In this document: piece after piece, positions 1-5,437 of the stretch
How the letters are laid out: each line of letters opens with the position of its first letter
Position numbering within the stretch: the stretch's first letter is position 1
Origin: Caldifarciminota bacterium
GTDB lineage: Bacteria > Hydrothermota > Tepidihabitantia > Tepidihabitantales > Tepidihabitantaceae
Reading direction: 5' to 3'
DNA: 7,667 nt
NCBI GenBank assembly: GCA_016935295.1
Contig: JAFGRF010000388.1
Span: 1 to 7,667, forward strand
Program-made: the position numbers and the translations under genes
Notes under the pieces: model-generated
Database searches by the model: none
What the model was told of the DNA's origin: nothing
What the model saw: only the letters and a program-made list of their open reading frames with translations

Positions 1-260
1 CGCGCGGCTACTCGCTGATTGCCCGCGGCTACCAGTGGATGTCGTCGCACCAGTCCTTCGTATCGGATTCGTCGGTTACGGCCTGGTACCCTGACGGCGG
101 GCCAGACCAGGTCCTCTTTCCCTACACCGAGCAGGTGAAGGAGATGTTGCGGCCCTACGTGGAGGAACCGGAAAACCACCTGCTTCGGCCGGACTTGTAC
201 TTTCGCAAATTCGCGGTTGCCGGCTACTGGAAGTTCAATCCTATTGACAACGGTCGTTGA
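1..260 (+). CDS. C-terminal fragment of an unrecognised protein
   Basis: An open frame enters the window from the left (first full codon at position 3) and stops with TGA at 258-260, giving the last 85 residues of a longer protein. The segment is soluble in character, rich in aromatic residues (many Tyr, Trp and Phe) and has no membrane helix. It begins RGYSLIARGYQWM and ends YWKFNPIDNGR. I do not recognise the family. Its lack of hydrophobic stretches and mixed charge fit an exported or periplasmic domain, but that is only an impression. It lies 71 bp before a run of four small membrane-protein genes on the same strand and may be in the same transcription unit. A Tad/Flp pilus component is conceivable because pilin genes lie nearby, but no motif supports it. 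The coding call is firm; the function is unknown. Confidence 0.7.
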   Translation, partial: RGYSLIARGYQWMSSHQSFVSDSSVTAWYPDGGPDQVLFPYTEQVKEMLRPYVEEPENHLLRPDLYFRKFAVAGYWKFNPIDNGR

Positions 261-331
261 CGGCGTATCCTGCCGCGTCGAGCGGTACCGGCAGGAATGC
301 CGAACGGAGTGGCGAACAAAAGGAGGAAGCG

Positions 332-547
332 ATGACCGAGCAGGCAGTAATGGACCCGAAGAAGCTCAAGCGCGGCCGCAGGATGGCCGGGCTGCTGGCC
401 CTGGCCGGCATTACGACGGCGGTATTCGGCCTGATTGACTGGATGGTGGCTAAGCTGGACGCGTTCAACATCATCTTCATAATCGCCGGACTGGCGATAG
501 CGATTTTCGGCTGGTCCCTGCTCCGCCAGGCGCGCAAGCGGGCGTAG
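332..547 (+). CDS. Small two-helix membrane protein (71 aa), function unknown
   Basis: The start at 332 is chosen because a strong SD (AAAGGAGG, near 319-326) precedes this ATG; the frame is open further upstream to 257 but has no such site there. The protein starts MTEQAVMDPKKLKRGRR, a basic cytoplasmic-type N-terminus. It has two hydrophobic segments, residues about 18-39 and 45-63, joined by a short loop (MVAKLDA), and ends with a basic tail (RQARKRA). Basic residues at both ends predict both termini in the cytoplasm, a helical hairpin in the inner membrane. No enzyme motif is visible and I do not recognise the family. It is the first of four tandem small membrane-protein genes; the next starts 66 bp downstream, so co-transcription is likely. 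Confidence 0.8.
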   Translation: MTEQAVMDPKKLKRGRRMAGLLALAGITTAVFGLIDWMVAKLDAFNIIFIIAGLAIAIFGWSLLRQARKRA

Positions 548-613
548 GAGACGAATCAGCAGGAGGCCAAGGAGGCAACTGCAGGGGAACGCCAGGACCC
601 AAGGGGAAAGCTG

Positions 614-805
614 ATGGACAAGGCGAAGCGCACGCAATACGACTGGGCCGACCTGCTGGCCTACTCCTTCGTCGCTCTGGCTATAGTCCTCCTGGGGATT
701 GCCTTTTTCAAAATGAGCTCTGGCGGCCATCCGAACCAACGGGAAGCCATAATATCGGAACTGGAGTCCTCCGGTGAGAATCGCGACCCGAGTATCAACC
801 CGTAG
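614..805 (+). CDS. Small single-span membrane protein (63 aa), function unknown
   Basis: Start ATG at 614, preceded by a purine-rich AAGGGGAAAGCTG that can act as a modest SD. The protein has a basic N-terminus (MDKAKRTQYDW), one transmembrane helix at residues about 13-33 (ADLLAYSFVALAIVLLGIAF) and a hydrophilic, acidic tail (ISELESSGENRDPSINP). The positive-inside rule puts the N-terminus in the cytoplasm and the roughly 30-residue tail outside. There is no lipobox and no prepilin-type Gly-Glu motif. I do not recognise the family. It sits 66 bp after the two-helix protein and 61 bp before the next small gene, and is probably part of one operon with them. A role as a small subunit of a membrane complex is inference only. 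Confidence 0.72.
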   Translation: MDKAKRTQYDWADLLAYSFVALAIVLLGIAFFKMSSGGHPNQREAIISELESSGENRDPSINP

Positions 806-866
806 GCAGCGAACGGGCCAACGAAAACAGCAGGGAATGTTCTAGCGCCGGCTTCCGGAGTTCTTG

Positions 867-1037
867 GTGTCACACGAACGGAGACGAGAAGTTCCCAGTC
901 GAGTATTCGTCTATATCCTTCTCGCCGTGGTCGCATTGCTAATCGTGGGGCGCATTCTATGCGGCCGACTGGGGCTTGGTCGCGGTAGACCTGAACCGGT
1001 GTTTCCGATGGGCCCAGAGTCACTTGAGAGCATCTAG
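867..1037 (+). CDS. Very small membrane protein with GTG start (56 aa)
   Basis: The frame opens with GTG at 867, preceded by CCGGAG with a six-base spacing, and closes with TAG at 1035-1037. The protein starts MSHERRREVPSR (very basic), continues with one hydrophobic helix at residues about 13-31 (VFVYILLAVVALLIVG), then a basic GRLGLGRGRP stretch and a tail EPVFPMGPESLESI. The basic-helix-tail design, the SD and the even spacing to its neighbours (61 bp upstream, 66 bp downstream) argue for a real gene, although it is short and uses a rare start. The opposite strand is also open here, but that reading is an arginine-rich product without recognisable features. Function is unknown. Its C-terminal RPxP...VF...SL pattern resembles that of the next gene. 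Confidence 0.6.
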   Translation: MSHERRREVPSRVFVYILLAVVALLIVGRILCGRLGLGRGRPEPVFPMGPESLESI

Positions 1038-1103
1038 TTCAGCCGTGGTTGCGGTCGTCGAGCGCGTCGCCAACGCAGTTGTCCGTAGATTCGGGGGTTG
1101 GCA

Positions 1104-1259
1104 ATGAAACCAAGGCGACACGGTAGATGGCGGGGCTGGATAGTCCAACTGGTCATCCTGATAGCGCTGATACTGGCAGGGATTATCTTGTGGCGCCGGG
1201 CATGGTATCCCCGTCCTGCGCCGCCGGAAGTGTTCTTCTCCGACTCGCTGCCCCTTTAG
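1104..1259 (+). CDS. Very small single-span membrane protein (51 aa)
   Basis: ATG at 1104 to TAG at 1257-1259. The protein has a strongly basic N-terminus (MKPRRHGRWRGW), one hydrophobic helix at residues about 13-29 (IVQLVILIALILAGIIL), a short WRRAW membrane-border stretch and a proline-rich tail PRPAPPEVFFSDSLPL. A GGGGG tract at 1093-1097 is the only candidate SD, and it is weak. It follows the 56-aa protein by 66 bp and shares with it the layout basic end, helix, RPxP then VF then SL, so the two may be diverged tandem duplicates. It is the last plus-strand gene before the convergent minus-strand operon ending at 1302. No family is recognised. Another plus-strand frame open from 1127 overlaps it but lacks a coherent hydrophobic pattern. 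Confidence 0.58.
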   Translation: MKPRRHGRWRGWIVQLVILIALILAGIILWRRAWYPRPAPPEVFFSDSLPL

Positions 1260-1272
1260 CTACGCGCGTGCT

Positions 1273-1290
1273 GTGCCCATTAGAGGGCGC
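1273..1290. terminator. Weak hairpin between convergent genes
   Basis: GTGCCC and GGGCGC pair across an ATTAGA loop (six pairs, one of them T-G). The hairpin lies between the stop of the 51-aa gene (1259) and the stop of the minus-strand membrane-protein gene (1302), where a shared terminator would be expected. There is no T-tract on either side, so intrinsic termination is only possible. Confidence 0.3.
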
Positions 1291-1301
1291 GGCCCCACGA
1301 G

Positions 1302-1772
1302 TCAGGCCGAGCGCGAGTTCCTTGTCAGCAGCAGAGCAACCGACCCGACTGTAGCGATACTCGCCCCCAGCACCGCCAGTATGCGGTTGACGCTCCAGTC
1401 AACGATGTGAAGGTAACCCTGGTCGGCATAGACGCGCGGCTGAAGCACCACGCTCGCCACCACGGCCAGGGCAAGAGCAGCGACAAGTAGAACTGCAGCA
1501 ATGTGCCGCTTGGTTGAACTTCGTGCACGCAGCGCCAGCACGGCAAGAAAACCCGACAGCAAAACTCCCAGCCCGACCGCCAATGGATAGCCCTCTTGGT
1601 TCTGGTTGCGTGGACTCCAACTTCCGTCGACAGTCGGTTTCTCACCCGACAAGTCATCCAGTGGAGCTATTAGGACAAGCATGCGCGGCTGGGAGCGTGT
1701 CCAGCTTGACAGAGACAGGTAGCCGGCTGCGACGAACGACAGCACGACGATAGCGGCTATCCTAGCCTTCAT
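1302..1772 (-). CDS. Four-segment integral membrane protein (156 aa), last gene of the LP1 operon
   Basis: The start is placed at 1772 (MKARIAAIVV), where GAGAGG lies about seven bases upstream; an in-frame ATG at 1787 would add only MRGTG. The protein has an N-terminal hydrophobic segment at residues about 4-22 (uncleaved anchor or signal peptide). A polar region of about 40 residues follows, with the acidic PLDDLSGEKPTVDG, and then three helices at about 62-82, 91-110 and 131-149. Between the last two is a polar loop (QPRVYADQGYLHIVDW). The gene start overlaps the end of the DUF192 gene by 11 bp, which suggests translational coupling and a shared function with DUF192 and the lipoprotein upstream. 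I recognise no family and no catalytic motif. The membrane location is well supported; the role is unknown. Confidence 0.75.
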   Translation of the reverse strand: MKARIAAIVVLSFVAAGYLSLSSWTRSQPRMLVLIAPLDDLSGEKPTVDGSWSPRNQNQEGYPLAVGLGVLLSGFLAVLALRARSSTKRHIAAVLLVAALALAVVASVVLQPRVYADQGYLHIVDWSVNRILAVLGASIATVGSVALLLTRNSRSA

Positions 1773-2115
1773 CCCCGTTCCTCTCATCGAGTCCTAGCCG
1801 GTCCCCTACCTGCGCATCGGTCTCCGCTATTCTCCCCGCGGCTAACTCCAGCACGTAGCGCGCGCCCGGGGTCCAGGCAAACCGCCAGGGTTTGAGGTTG
1901 GTCTTCATTCCTACCACCCGCATCTGCCGGTCAAGGAACAGCACGTCGATGCTGAACTTCATCCCGCAGGTGTGAATCGGTCCCGGCGTCTCGATGAGCA
2001 GTCCTTCTTCCCGAGGCAGGCTTGCCCGCCCTAGTAACCCGCGCGTCCGCTCGTCGAAGCTCGATGCCCGGATGCACAGTGAAACCACCGCGCGTCCGGT
2101 CCGCTGGTTGACCAA
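1762..2115 (-). CDS. DUF192-family protein
   Basis: The 117-aa product has the DUF192 (PF02643) pattern in order. Residues 23-41 give RTRGLLGRASLPREEGLLI, 48-63 give HTCGMKFSIDVLFLDR, then come VVGM (67-70), NLKPWRF (73-79), VLELAAG (88-94) and VGDRL (103-107). Family members are small beta-rich proteins of about 110-160 aa, often exported; the biochemical role is not settled. This copy has no signal peptide, so it is probably cytoplasmic unless the true start lies elsewhere. The TTG start at 2115 directly abuts a GGAG, which is unusually close; GTG at 2088 (residue 10) is an alternative that keeps the whole domain. The gene begins 7 bp after the LP1 stop and overlaps the next gene, so all three are likely one transcript. 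Family assignment is confident; the link to the lipoprotein is inference from position. Confidence 0.88.
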   Translation of the reverse strand: MVNQRTGRAVVSLCIRASSFDERTRGLLGRASLPREEGLLIETPGPIHTCGMKFSIDVLFLDRQMRVVGMKTNLKPWRFAWTPGARYVLELAAGRIAETDAQVGDRLGLDERNGDEG

Positions 2116-2122
2116 CTCCAGG

Positions 2123-4339
2123 TTACTTCGCAGCAGAGCCGTCGCCGTCCGGGTTGACCGGATGCCTCACTTCGAACCCGCCGCCCGGCAGGTCGAGGTA
2201 GTCGGTCAGCTTCAGGTCGTCTACGGTCACGCCGTCGGTCGGCTGCCAGGAATCCCAGAACTCAACCAGTTCAAGGATGCCGCCGCCCGGGTTGCTGCCC
2301 CGGAACGGCGCGGCGGAGTGCCTCAGGGTGCCGTCAACGTAGATGTCGTAGGTTCGCGCATCCCAGTTGATGAACAACCGGATAAGGTACCAGCGGCCGG
2401 CGGTCAGGGTGGCGACCTGGTGGTTGCCGGAGCCGTCAACGTAGTTCAGCGCGCCGCCGACGAAGTTCAGGTACCAGCTCCGCGTGCTGTTGGCGGACGT
2501 GTCGCCACAGGCGTAGATTCCCCAGTCGAAGTCGTTGGACCCGGTCTTGAACCGGAACTCGACCTCGCGGTAGCTGGTCGTCAGCCAGCGTTCGGCCAAG
2601 GCGAACGAGGTGTCATAGTCCGGGATTGCCAGCGACGTATCCACGGTCGGGTCGGTGAACCACAGGCCCTTGCCGGTGAATCCCGAGGAGACGATGCGCA
2701 AGTCGCTGGGACTGCGGACGAAATACCGCCAGGCGCCGCCGATGCCCTGGCCCACCGGGTAGGACTCGAAGTCCTCGGAGAACACGACGGTGGGTTCACC
2801 GACCTGGACCGCCAGGCCCGCGGACCAGTCGGAGACGAGCTCGTTCTCGTCCCTGGCCCTCGCCCGTACGGTGTAGTTGCCGGGATTGCTCCAGGCGTGG
2901 GCGGCGGAGAACTGGGCGCCGCTGGCCTGCCAGCCGCTCCAGGCGGAGGTGTCGCCGTCGCCCCAATCGAACTGGTAGGCTACCTGGTCGCCATCCGGGT
3001 CGGTCGTGGAGGTCGTGTAATCGTAGCTGGTGCCCGGGATGGCGCTGGTCGTGCCGGTTGGCCGCCCCGGCGTTGCCGGCGGGTAGTTGGCCGGCGGGTG
3101 GAACAGCGACCATCGCACGTCGGCCAGCGGCAGGTCGTAGTCCGCCAGTTCGTAGGTGAGGAACTTGACCCTGAACCCGAGCCCGGCCTCGATGCCGACC
3201 CCGATGTCGTAGTCGAGCGGGGGCAGGCTGATTTCCTCGTACTGGTATGGCCGGACCCAGATCTTCGGCCCGGCGAGGTGGCAGATGTATGCCTCGAGCG
3301 AACCCTTGAGCCACGCCTCGAAACCCGCCTCGACGTTGATTCCGCCCTCGAACGACAGCCCGGCCGTGCCGCCGAACCCTTGGTCCCAGTAAGGCGTCCA
3401 GCCTTCATCCTTCTTGTACATCGCCCCGACGCTCAGGTCCATCCCGGCGCGCAGGTCGGTGTTCACGCGGGCGGTTGCCTGGAGCAGGAAGTTGAACTCG
3501 TAGCCGCCAAGCACCCGCAACTGGAACTCGACCGGGATCGCGCCCGGCGGTACCGGGATGGGCAGCGGCACGCTACCGAGCGGGACGGAGGCGAGTTCGA
3601 CCTCGTCCTCGACGTTGATGTTGATGGTCAACTCCGCCTCGGCGCCGAGAAACTTGACCGAGTCGTACGAGCTGACGATGAAACGGAACTCCTTGAGTCC
3701 TTCGAGCAGGCCGATGTCGACGTACGGGTGGACCTCGATGCTCTTATAGTAGACAACGTCGTCAATCGCGATCCAGCCAACCAGCAGTTGGTCGTCGTCC
3801 TTGACGTCGCAGCGCATCCCGGTGAACCGAACCTCGAACGCGAGCGGGCCCACCGGTTCGGTTTCCAGTTCTCCCCACGTGATGACCAGTGTCAGCCCCT
3901 TGCCGTCGGTGGTCTCGACCCTGGTTTCCCGCCGGCCCGGGCCGTAACTGCGGGCCTCGGGGACGAGGTGGAAGGTCGTGTCGATGTGCAGTTCGTCGAA
4001 GGCTTCGACGAGACTGGCCGGCTCGGAATGGACAAGCAGGGTGTCGCCGCGCTGCTCGATTGACTTCACCTTAACGAGGTAGCCGCCATCGAGCGCGCCC
4101 AGCAGGACCTCGCCCGGCCGGTAGGATGGCAGTTGCGCGCCCGGTTCGTACACCAGCCGGACGGTGTTCGCCGCGGTGTCAACAATCGCCGCCTTCAGTT
4201 TGGGGTCCTCGTCGGGCACCCGGGTCTTTTCGTTCAGGCAGGCATCACCCTTGCAGTTGTCGCAGCCGGGCAGCGCGACGAGCGCCAGCGCGAACAGCAG
4301 GGTTGCCCTGATAATGGTCCCGAAGCCAGTCTGTTTCAT
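2123..4339 (-). CDS. Lipoprotein LP1 with N-terminal beta domain, PKD domain and LamG-like domain (738 aa)
   Basis: ATG at 4339 follows GTGGAGG with a four-base spacing. Residues 1-26 form a lipoprotein signal peptide ending in the lipobox ALPGC, so Cys26 would be lipidated; Asp27 follows it. Residues about 57-125 form a conserved N-terminal module (YRPGEVLLGALDGGY, RGDT, SEPASLVEAFDELHIDT). Residues about 150-415 are a long beta-rich region ending in GPKIWVRPYQYEEISLPP and RWSLFH. Residues about 419-514 are a PKD/Ig-like domain (TDPDGD, FDWGDGDTS, HAWSNPGNYTVRARA). Residues about 519-712 are a concanavalin/LamG-like domain (DFESYPVG, SWYLNF, YDIYVDG, VDDLKL). Such modules usually bind carbohydrate or other proteins at the cell surface. 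LP2 is a paralogue lacking the PKD domain. The gene is divergent from a Flp-like pilin and heads an operon with DUF192 and a membrane protein. Ligand and partner are unknown. Confidence 0.9.
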   Translation of the reverse strand: MKQTGFGTIIRATLLFALALVALPGCDNCKGDACLNEKTRVPDEDPKLKAAIVDTAANTVRLVYEPGAQLPSYRPGEVLLGALDGGYLVKVKSIEQRGDTLLVHSEPASLVEAFDELHIDTTFHLVPEARSYGPGRRETRVETTDGKGLTLVITWGELETEPVGPLAFEVRFTGMRCDVKDDDQLLVGWIAIDDVVYYKSIEVHPYVDIGLLEGLKEFRFIVSSYDSVKFLGAEAELTININVEDEVELASVPLGSVPLPIPVPPGAIPVEFQLRVLGGYEFNFLLQATARVNTDLRAGMDLSVGAMYKKDEGWTPYWDQGFGGTAGLSFEGGINVEAGFEAWLKGSLEAYICHLAGPKIWVRPYQYEEISLPPLDYDIGVGIEAGLGFRVKFLTYELADYDLPLADVRWSLFHPPANYPPATPGRPTGTTSAIPGTSYDYTTSTTDPDGDQVAYQFDWGDGDTSAWSGWQASGAQFSAAHAWSNPGNYTVRARARDENELVSDWSAGLAVQVGEPTVVFSEDFESYPVGQGIGGAWRYFVRSPSDLRIVSSGFTGKGLWFTDPTVDTSLAIPDYDTSFALAERWLTTSYREVEFRFKTGSNDFDWGIYACGDTSANSTRSWYLNFVGGALNYVDGSGNHQVATLTAGRWYLIRLFINWDARTYDIYVDGTLRHSAAPFRGSNPGGGILELVEFWDSWQPTDGVTVDDLKLTDYLDLPGGGFEVRHPVNPDGDGSAAK

Positions 4340-4377
4340 AACGCCTCCACCGGATGTTGCGAGCCTCCTGTAACTAC

Positions 4378-4386
4378 CGCTCAGCG
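4378..4386. promoter_or_regulatory. Conserved palindrome near the LP1 transcription start
   Basis: CGCTCAGCG is a perfect nine-base palindrome with a central C. The same word occurs at 7402-7410 in the same relation to LP2, in each case exactly 27 bases from the CGATGTCAAG block that holds the minus-strand -35 box. It lies where transcription of LP1 should begin, so it could be a repressor operator or part of the early transcript. Binding by any protein is inference. Confidence 0.4.
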
Positions 4387-4392
4387 AGCCAA

Positions 4393-4421
4393 GTCTTACA
4401 GCAATTTCAGTTCGATGTCAA
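4393..4421 (-). promoter_or_regulatory. Predicted sigma70-type promoter of the LP1 operon
   Basis: On the minus strand, a perfect -35 TTGACA (4421-4416) is followed after 15-17 bases by a weak -10 region, TGTAAG or TAAGAC. The 45-base stretch from the palindrome at 4378 to 4422 matches the region upstream of LP2 (7402-7446) without gaps at 34 of 45 positions; TTGACA, ATT and TGTA are among the conserved words. The leader to the LP1 start would be about 45 bases. The -35 is convincing, the -10 is not exact. Confidence 0.55.
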
Positions 4422-4457
4422 GGGCAGGTGGGGAGGCAACGCAGAGCCACTCCTGAC

Positions 4458-4485
4458 TTGACAAGCCACGCGATGTCACTAGATT
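4458..4485 (+). promoter_or_regulatory. Predicted sigma70-type promoter of pilin 1
   Basis: TTGACA at 4458-4463 and TAGATT at 4480-4485 are separated by exactly 16 bases. The second copy (7480-7507) has the same two hexamers with the same spacing while the spacer itself has diverged, as expected of a functional promoter. The downstream word GGAGCGGACCCGGC is also shared. The predicted pilin leader is about 70-75 bases. Confidence 0.68.
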
Positions 4486-4537
4486 GCCGGGAGCGGACCC
4501 GGCCTAAGCGGCGTCTGACAGGCTGTCTTTTGAGCGG

Positions 4538-4559
4538 TCCGGCCAGGGCCGGAAGGAGG
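4538..4559 (+). promoter_or_regulatory. Hairpin abutting the pilin-1 ribosome binding site
   Basis: TCCGGC (4538-4543) pairs with GCCGGA (4548-4553) around a four-base loop, six pairs in all. The SD AAGGAGG (4553-4559) starts at the last base of the stem, five bases before the ATG. Pilin 2 has a matching hairpin in the same position with a different loop and a changed closing pair. It could stabilise the mRNA or control ribosome access. Confidence 0.5.
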
Positions 4560-4564
4560 AAGAG

Positions 4565-4813
4565 ATGCGGTGCAGGGCAGTCAAGCGGTTACCGGGACGG
4601 CTGGCGCGCAACGAGCGCGGCCAGACGATGCTGGAGTACATTATCATCGTGGCGGTGGTCGTGCTGGCCGGCCTCGCGGCGTTCAGGGTCATCGAGGACT
4701 ACATCATCAAACGGAGGATCAGCATTTCTTCAGCGCTGGCCGCGGCGGGGGGCGGCGAAGAACCGCCGAGCCAGCCTCCCAAGCCGCCTCCTCCGGGCCG
4801 CGGCGGTCACTAG
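4565..4813 (+). CDS. Flp/Fap-type (class IVb) pilin subunit 1 with proline-rich tail
   Basis: This 82-aa protein starts at an ATG with a strong SD (AAGGAGG, five-base spacing). The short basic leader MRCRAVKRLPGRLARNERG is followed by QTMLEY and a hydrophobic helix (IIIVAVVVLAGLAAF), as in Flp pilins (PF04964) and TadE-like pseudopilins. A TadV-type prepilin peptidase would cut after Gly19, placing Glu and Tyr at mature positions 5 and 6, which is diagnostic of the family. The helix spans residues about 26-41. After a charged segment (RVIEDYIIKRR), the protein ends in a Gly/Pro-rich tail (PPSQPPKPPPPGRGGH), which is unusual because Flp pilins normally end soon after the helix. The gene is divergent from LP1. 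No assembly or peptidase gene is visible here, so a secreted filament is inferred from the family only. Confidence 0.85.
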   Translation: MRCRAVKRLPGRLARNERGQTMLEYIIIVAVVVLAGLAAFRVIEDYIIKRRISISSALAAAGGGEEPPSQPPKPPPPGRGGH

Positions 4814-4843
4814 GCCGCGCCGACTGCCGAGATAGCTGCCCCG

Positions 4844-4864
4844 GGGCCTGCCCCGGGCAGGCCC
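4844..4864. terminator. Strong palindrome between convergent pilin 1 and the 169-aa gene
   Basis: GCCTGCCCCGGGCAGGC (4846-4862) is a perfect palindrome about C4854, and the pairing extends two bases further on each side. It fills the 52-bp gap between the pilin stop (4813) and the stop of the minus-strand gene (4866), a usual place for a bidirectional terminator. No T-tract follows on either strand, so it may act as a 3' end stabiliser or through another mechanism. Confidence 0.5.
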
Positions 4865-4865
4865 A

Positions 4866-5375
4866 CTAGACTGGCAAGCCCTTTTCCTTCAGCCAGTTGC
4901 CGAGGGCGGAGTCAATCGCCGAGTGCAGTTTCAGCGCCCAGTCGTGCCACTCGGGGAGTTCGACCGCGTAGCGGTCGAAGCTCATTCCGTGGTGGTGCGG
5001 GTCAAGCGACAGCGCCGCCTCGAGGTGTTCCCGCGCCTGTCCCATTTCCGGCGCGCCGACCAGTTCCGAAACGGCTTCGTCCTTGAAGTCCAGTTCGGCC
5101 AGGCGGGTGGCGGTCCGCAATAACTGCGCGTAGTAGTTCTTCAGGAGCGTGTTCTCGACCACCCCGCGGCCCCGCCGGTCGGTCGCGGACAATGCCCGGG
5201 TATCGACGCTTCCGTCCTCGTGTACCACCAGGTAGCTCTTCTTCCGGTCGCGGTCCTGCTGGTGTTCCTTTAGCGCGGCCTCGGCTTCGCGCTCCCAGGC
5301 CTCCTTCAGGATGTCGGCCCAGGAGAACAGGATGTACGCCCCGTAGATGGAACGGTCATTGCCTGCCAGTTTCAT
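4866..5375 (-). CDS. Unrecognised soluble, mainly helical protein (169 aa)
   Basis: ATG at 5375 follows GAGGG with an eight-base spacing. The protein has no signal peptide or membrane helix and is rich in charged residues. Residues about 20-46 (ADILKEAWEREAEAALKEH and the DRDRKK that follows) look like one long amphipathic helix. Residues 47-59 (SYLVVHEDGSVDT) look like a short beta hairpin. Residues about 110-127 (MGQAREHLEAALSLDPHH) resemble a single TPR-like helix pair. The C-terminal part (LPEWHDWALKLHSAI) is helical again. I recognise no family or catalytic motif. It starts 62 bp after the LP2 stop on the same strand and is probably its downstream operon partner; nothing like it follows LP1. 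A cytoplasmic role is likely, the function is unknown. Confidence 0.78.
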   Translation of the reverse strand: MKLAGNDRSIYGAYILFSWADILKEAWEREAEAALKEHQQDRDRKKSYLVVHEDGSVDTRALSATDRRGRGVVENTLLKNYYAQLLRTATRLAELDFKDEAVSELVGAPEMGQAREHLEAALSLDPHHHGMSFDRYAVELPEWHDWALKLHSAIDSALGNWLKEKGLPV

Positions 5376-5437
5376 GTCGTGTTCCCTCTGTCAGCGGTCG
5401 TTCAGTGCATCTGCCTGACGCCCGGCGGCCTCGGTTT

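Noticed and set aside
1..260. Assignment of the first fragment to a TadE/TadG-type pilus protein
   Set aside because: Only the C-terminus is visible and no family motif was found; proximity to pilins alone is not enough.
224..739. Minus-strand open frame of 171 codons across the small membrane-protein genes
   Set aside because: It overlaps two plus-strand genes that have SDs and clear membrane helices; its Arg/Leu/Gln-rich product looks like a shadow frame.
1994..4063. Very long plus-strand open frame (689 codons) opposite LP1
   Set aside because: Its product is an Arg/Val/Gly/Asp-rich sequence without domains, typical of the antisense frame of a GC-rich gene. The minus-strand frame has a lipobox, SD, recognisable domains and a paralogue.
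4486..4503. Possible hairpin GCCGGG-AGCGGA-CCCGGC just after the pilin-1 -10 box
   Set aside because: The left arm lies between the -10 box and the predicted transcription start, so it would mostly not be transcribed, and copy 2 has a C-C mismatch in the stem. The shared sequence is better seen as conserved promoter-proximal DNA.
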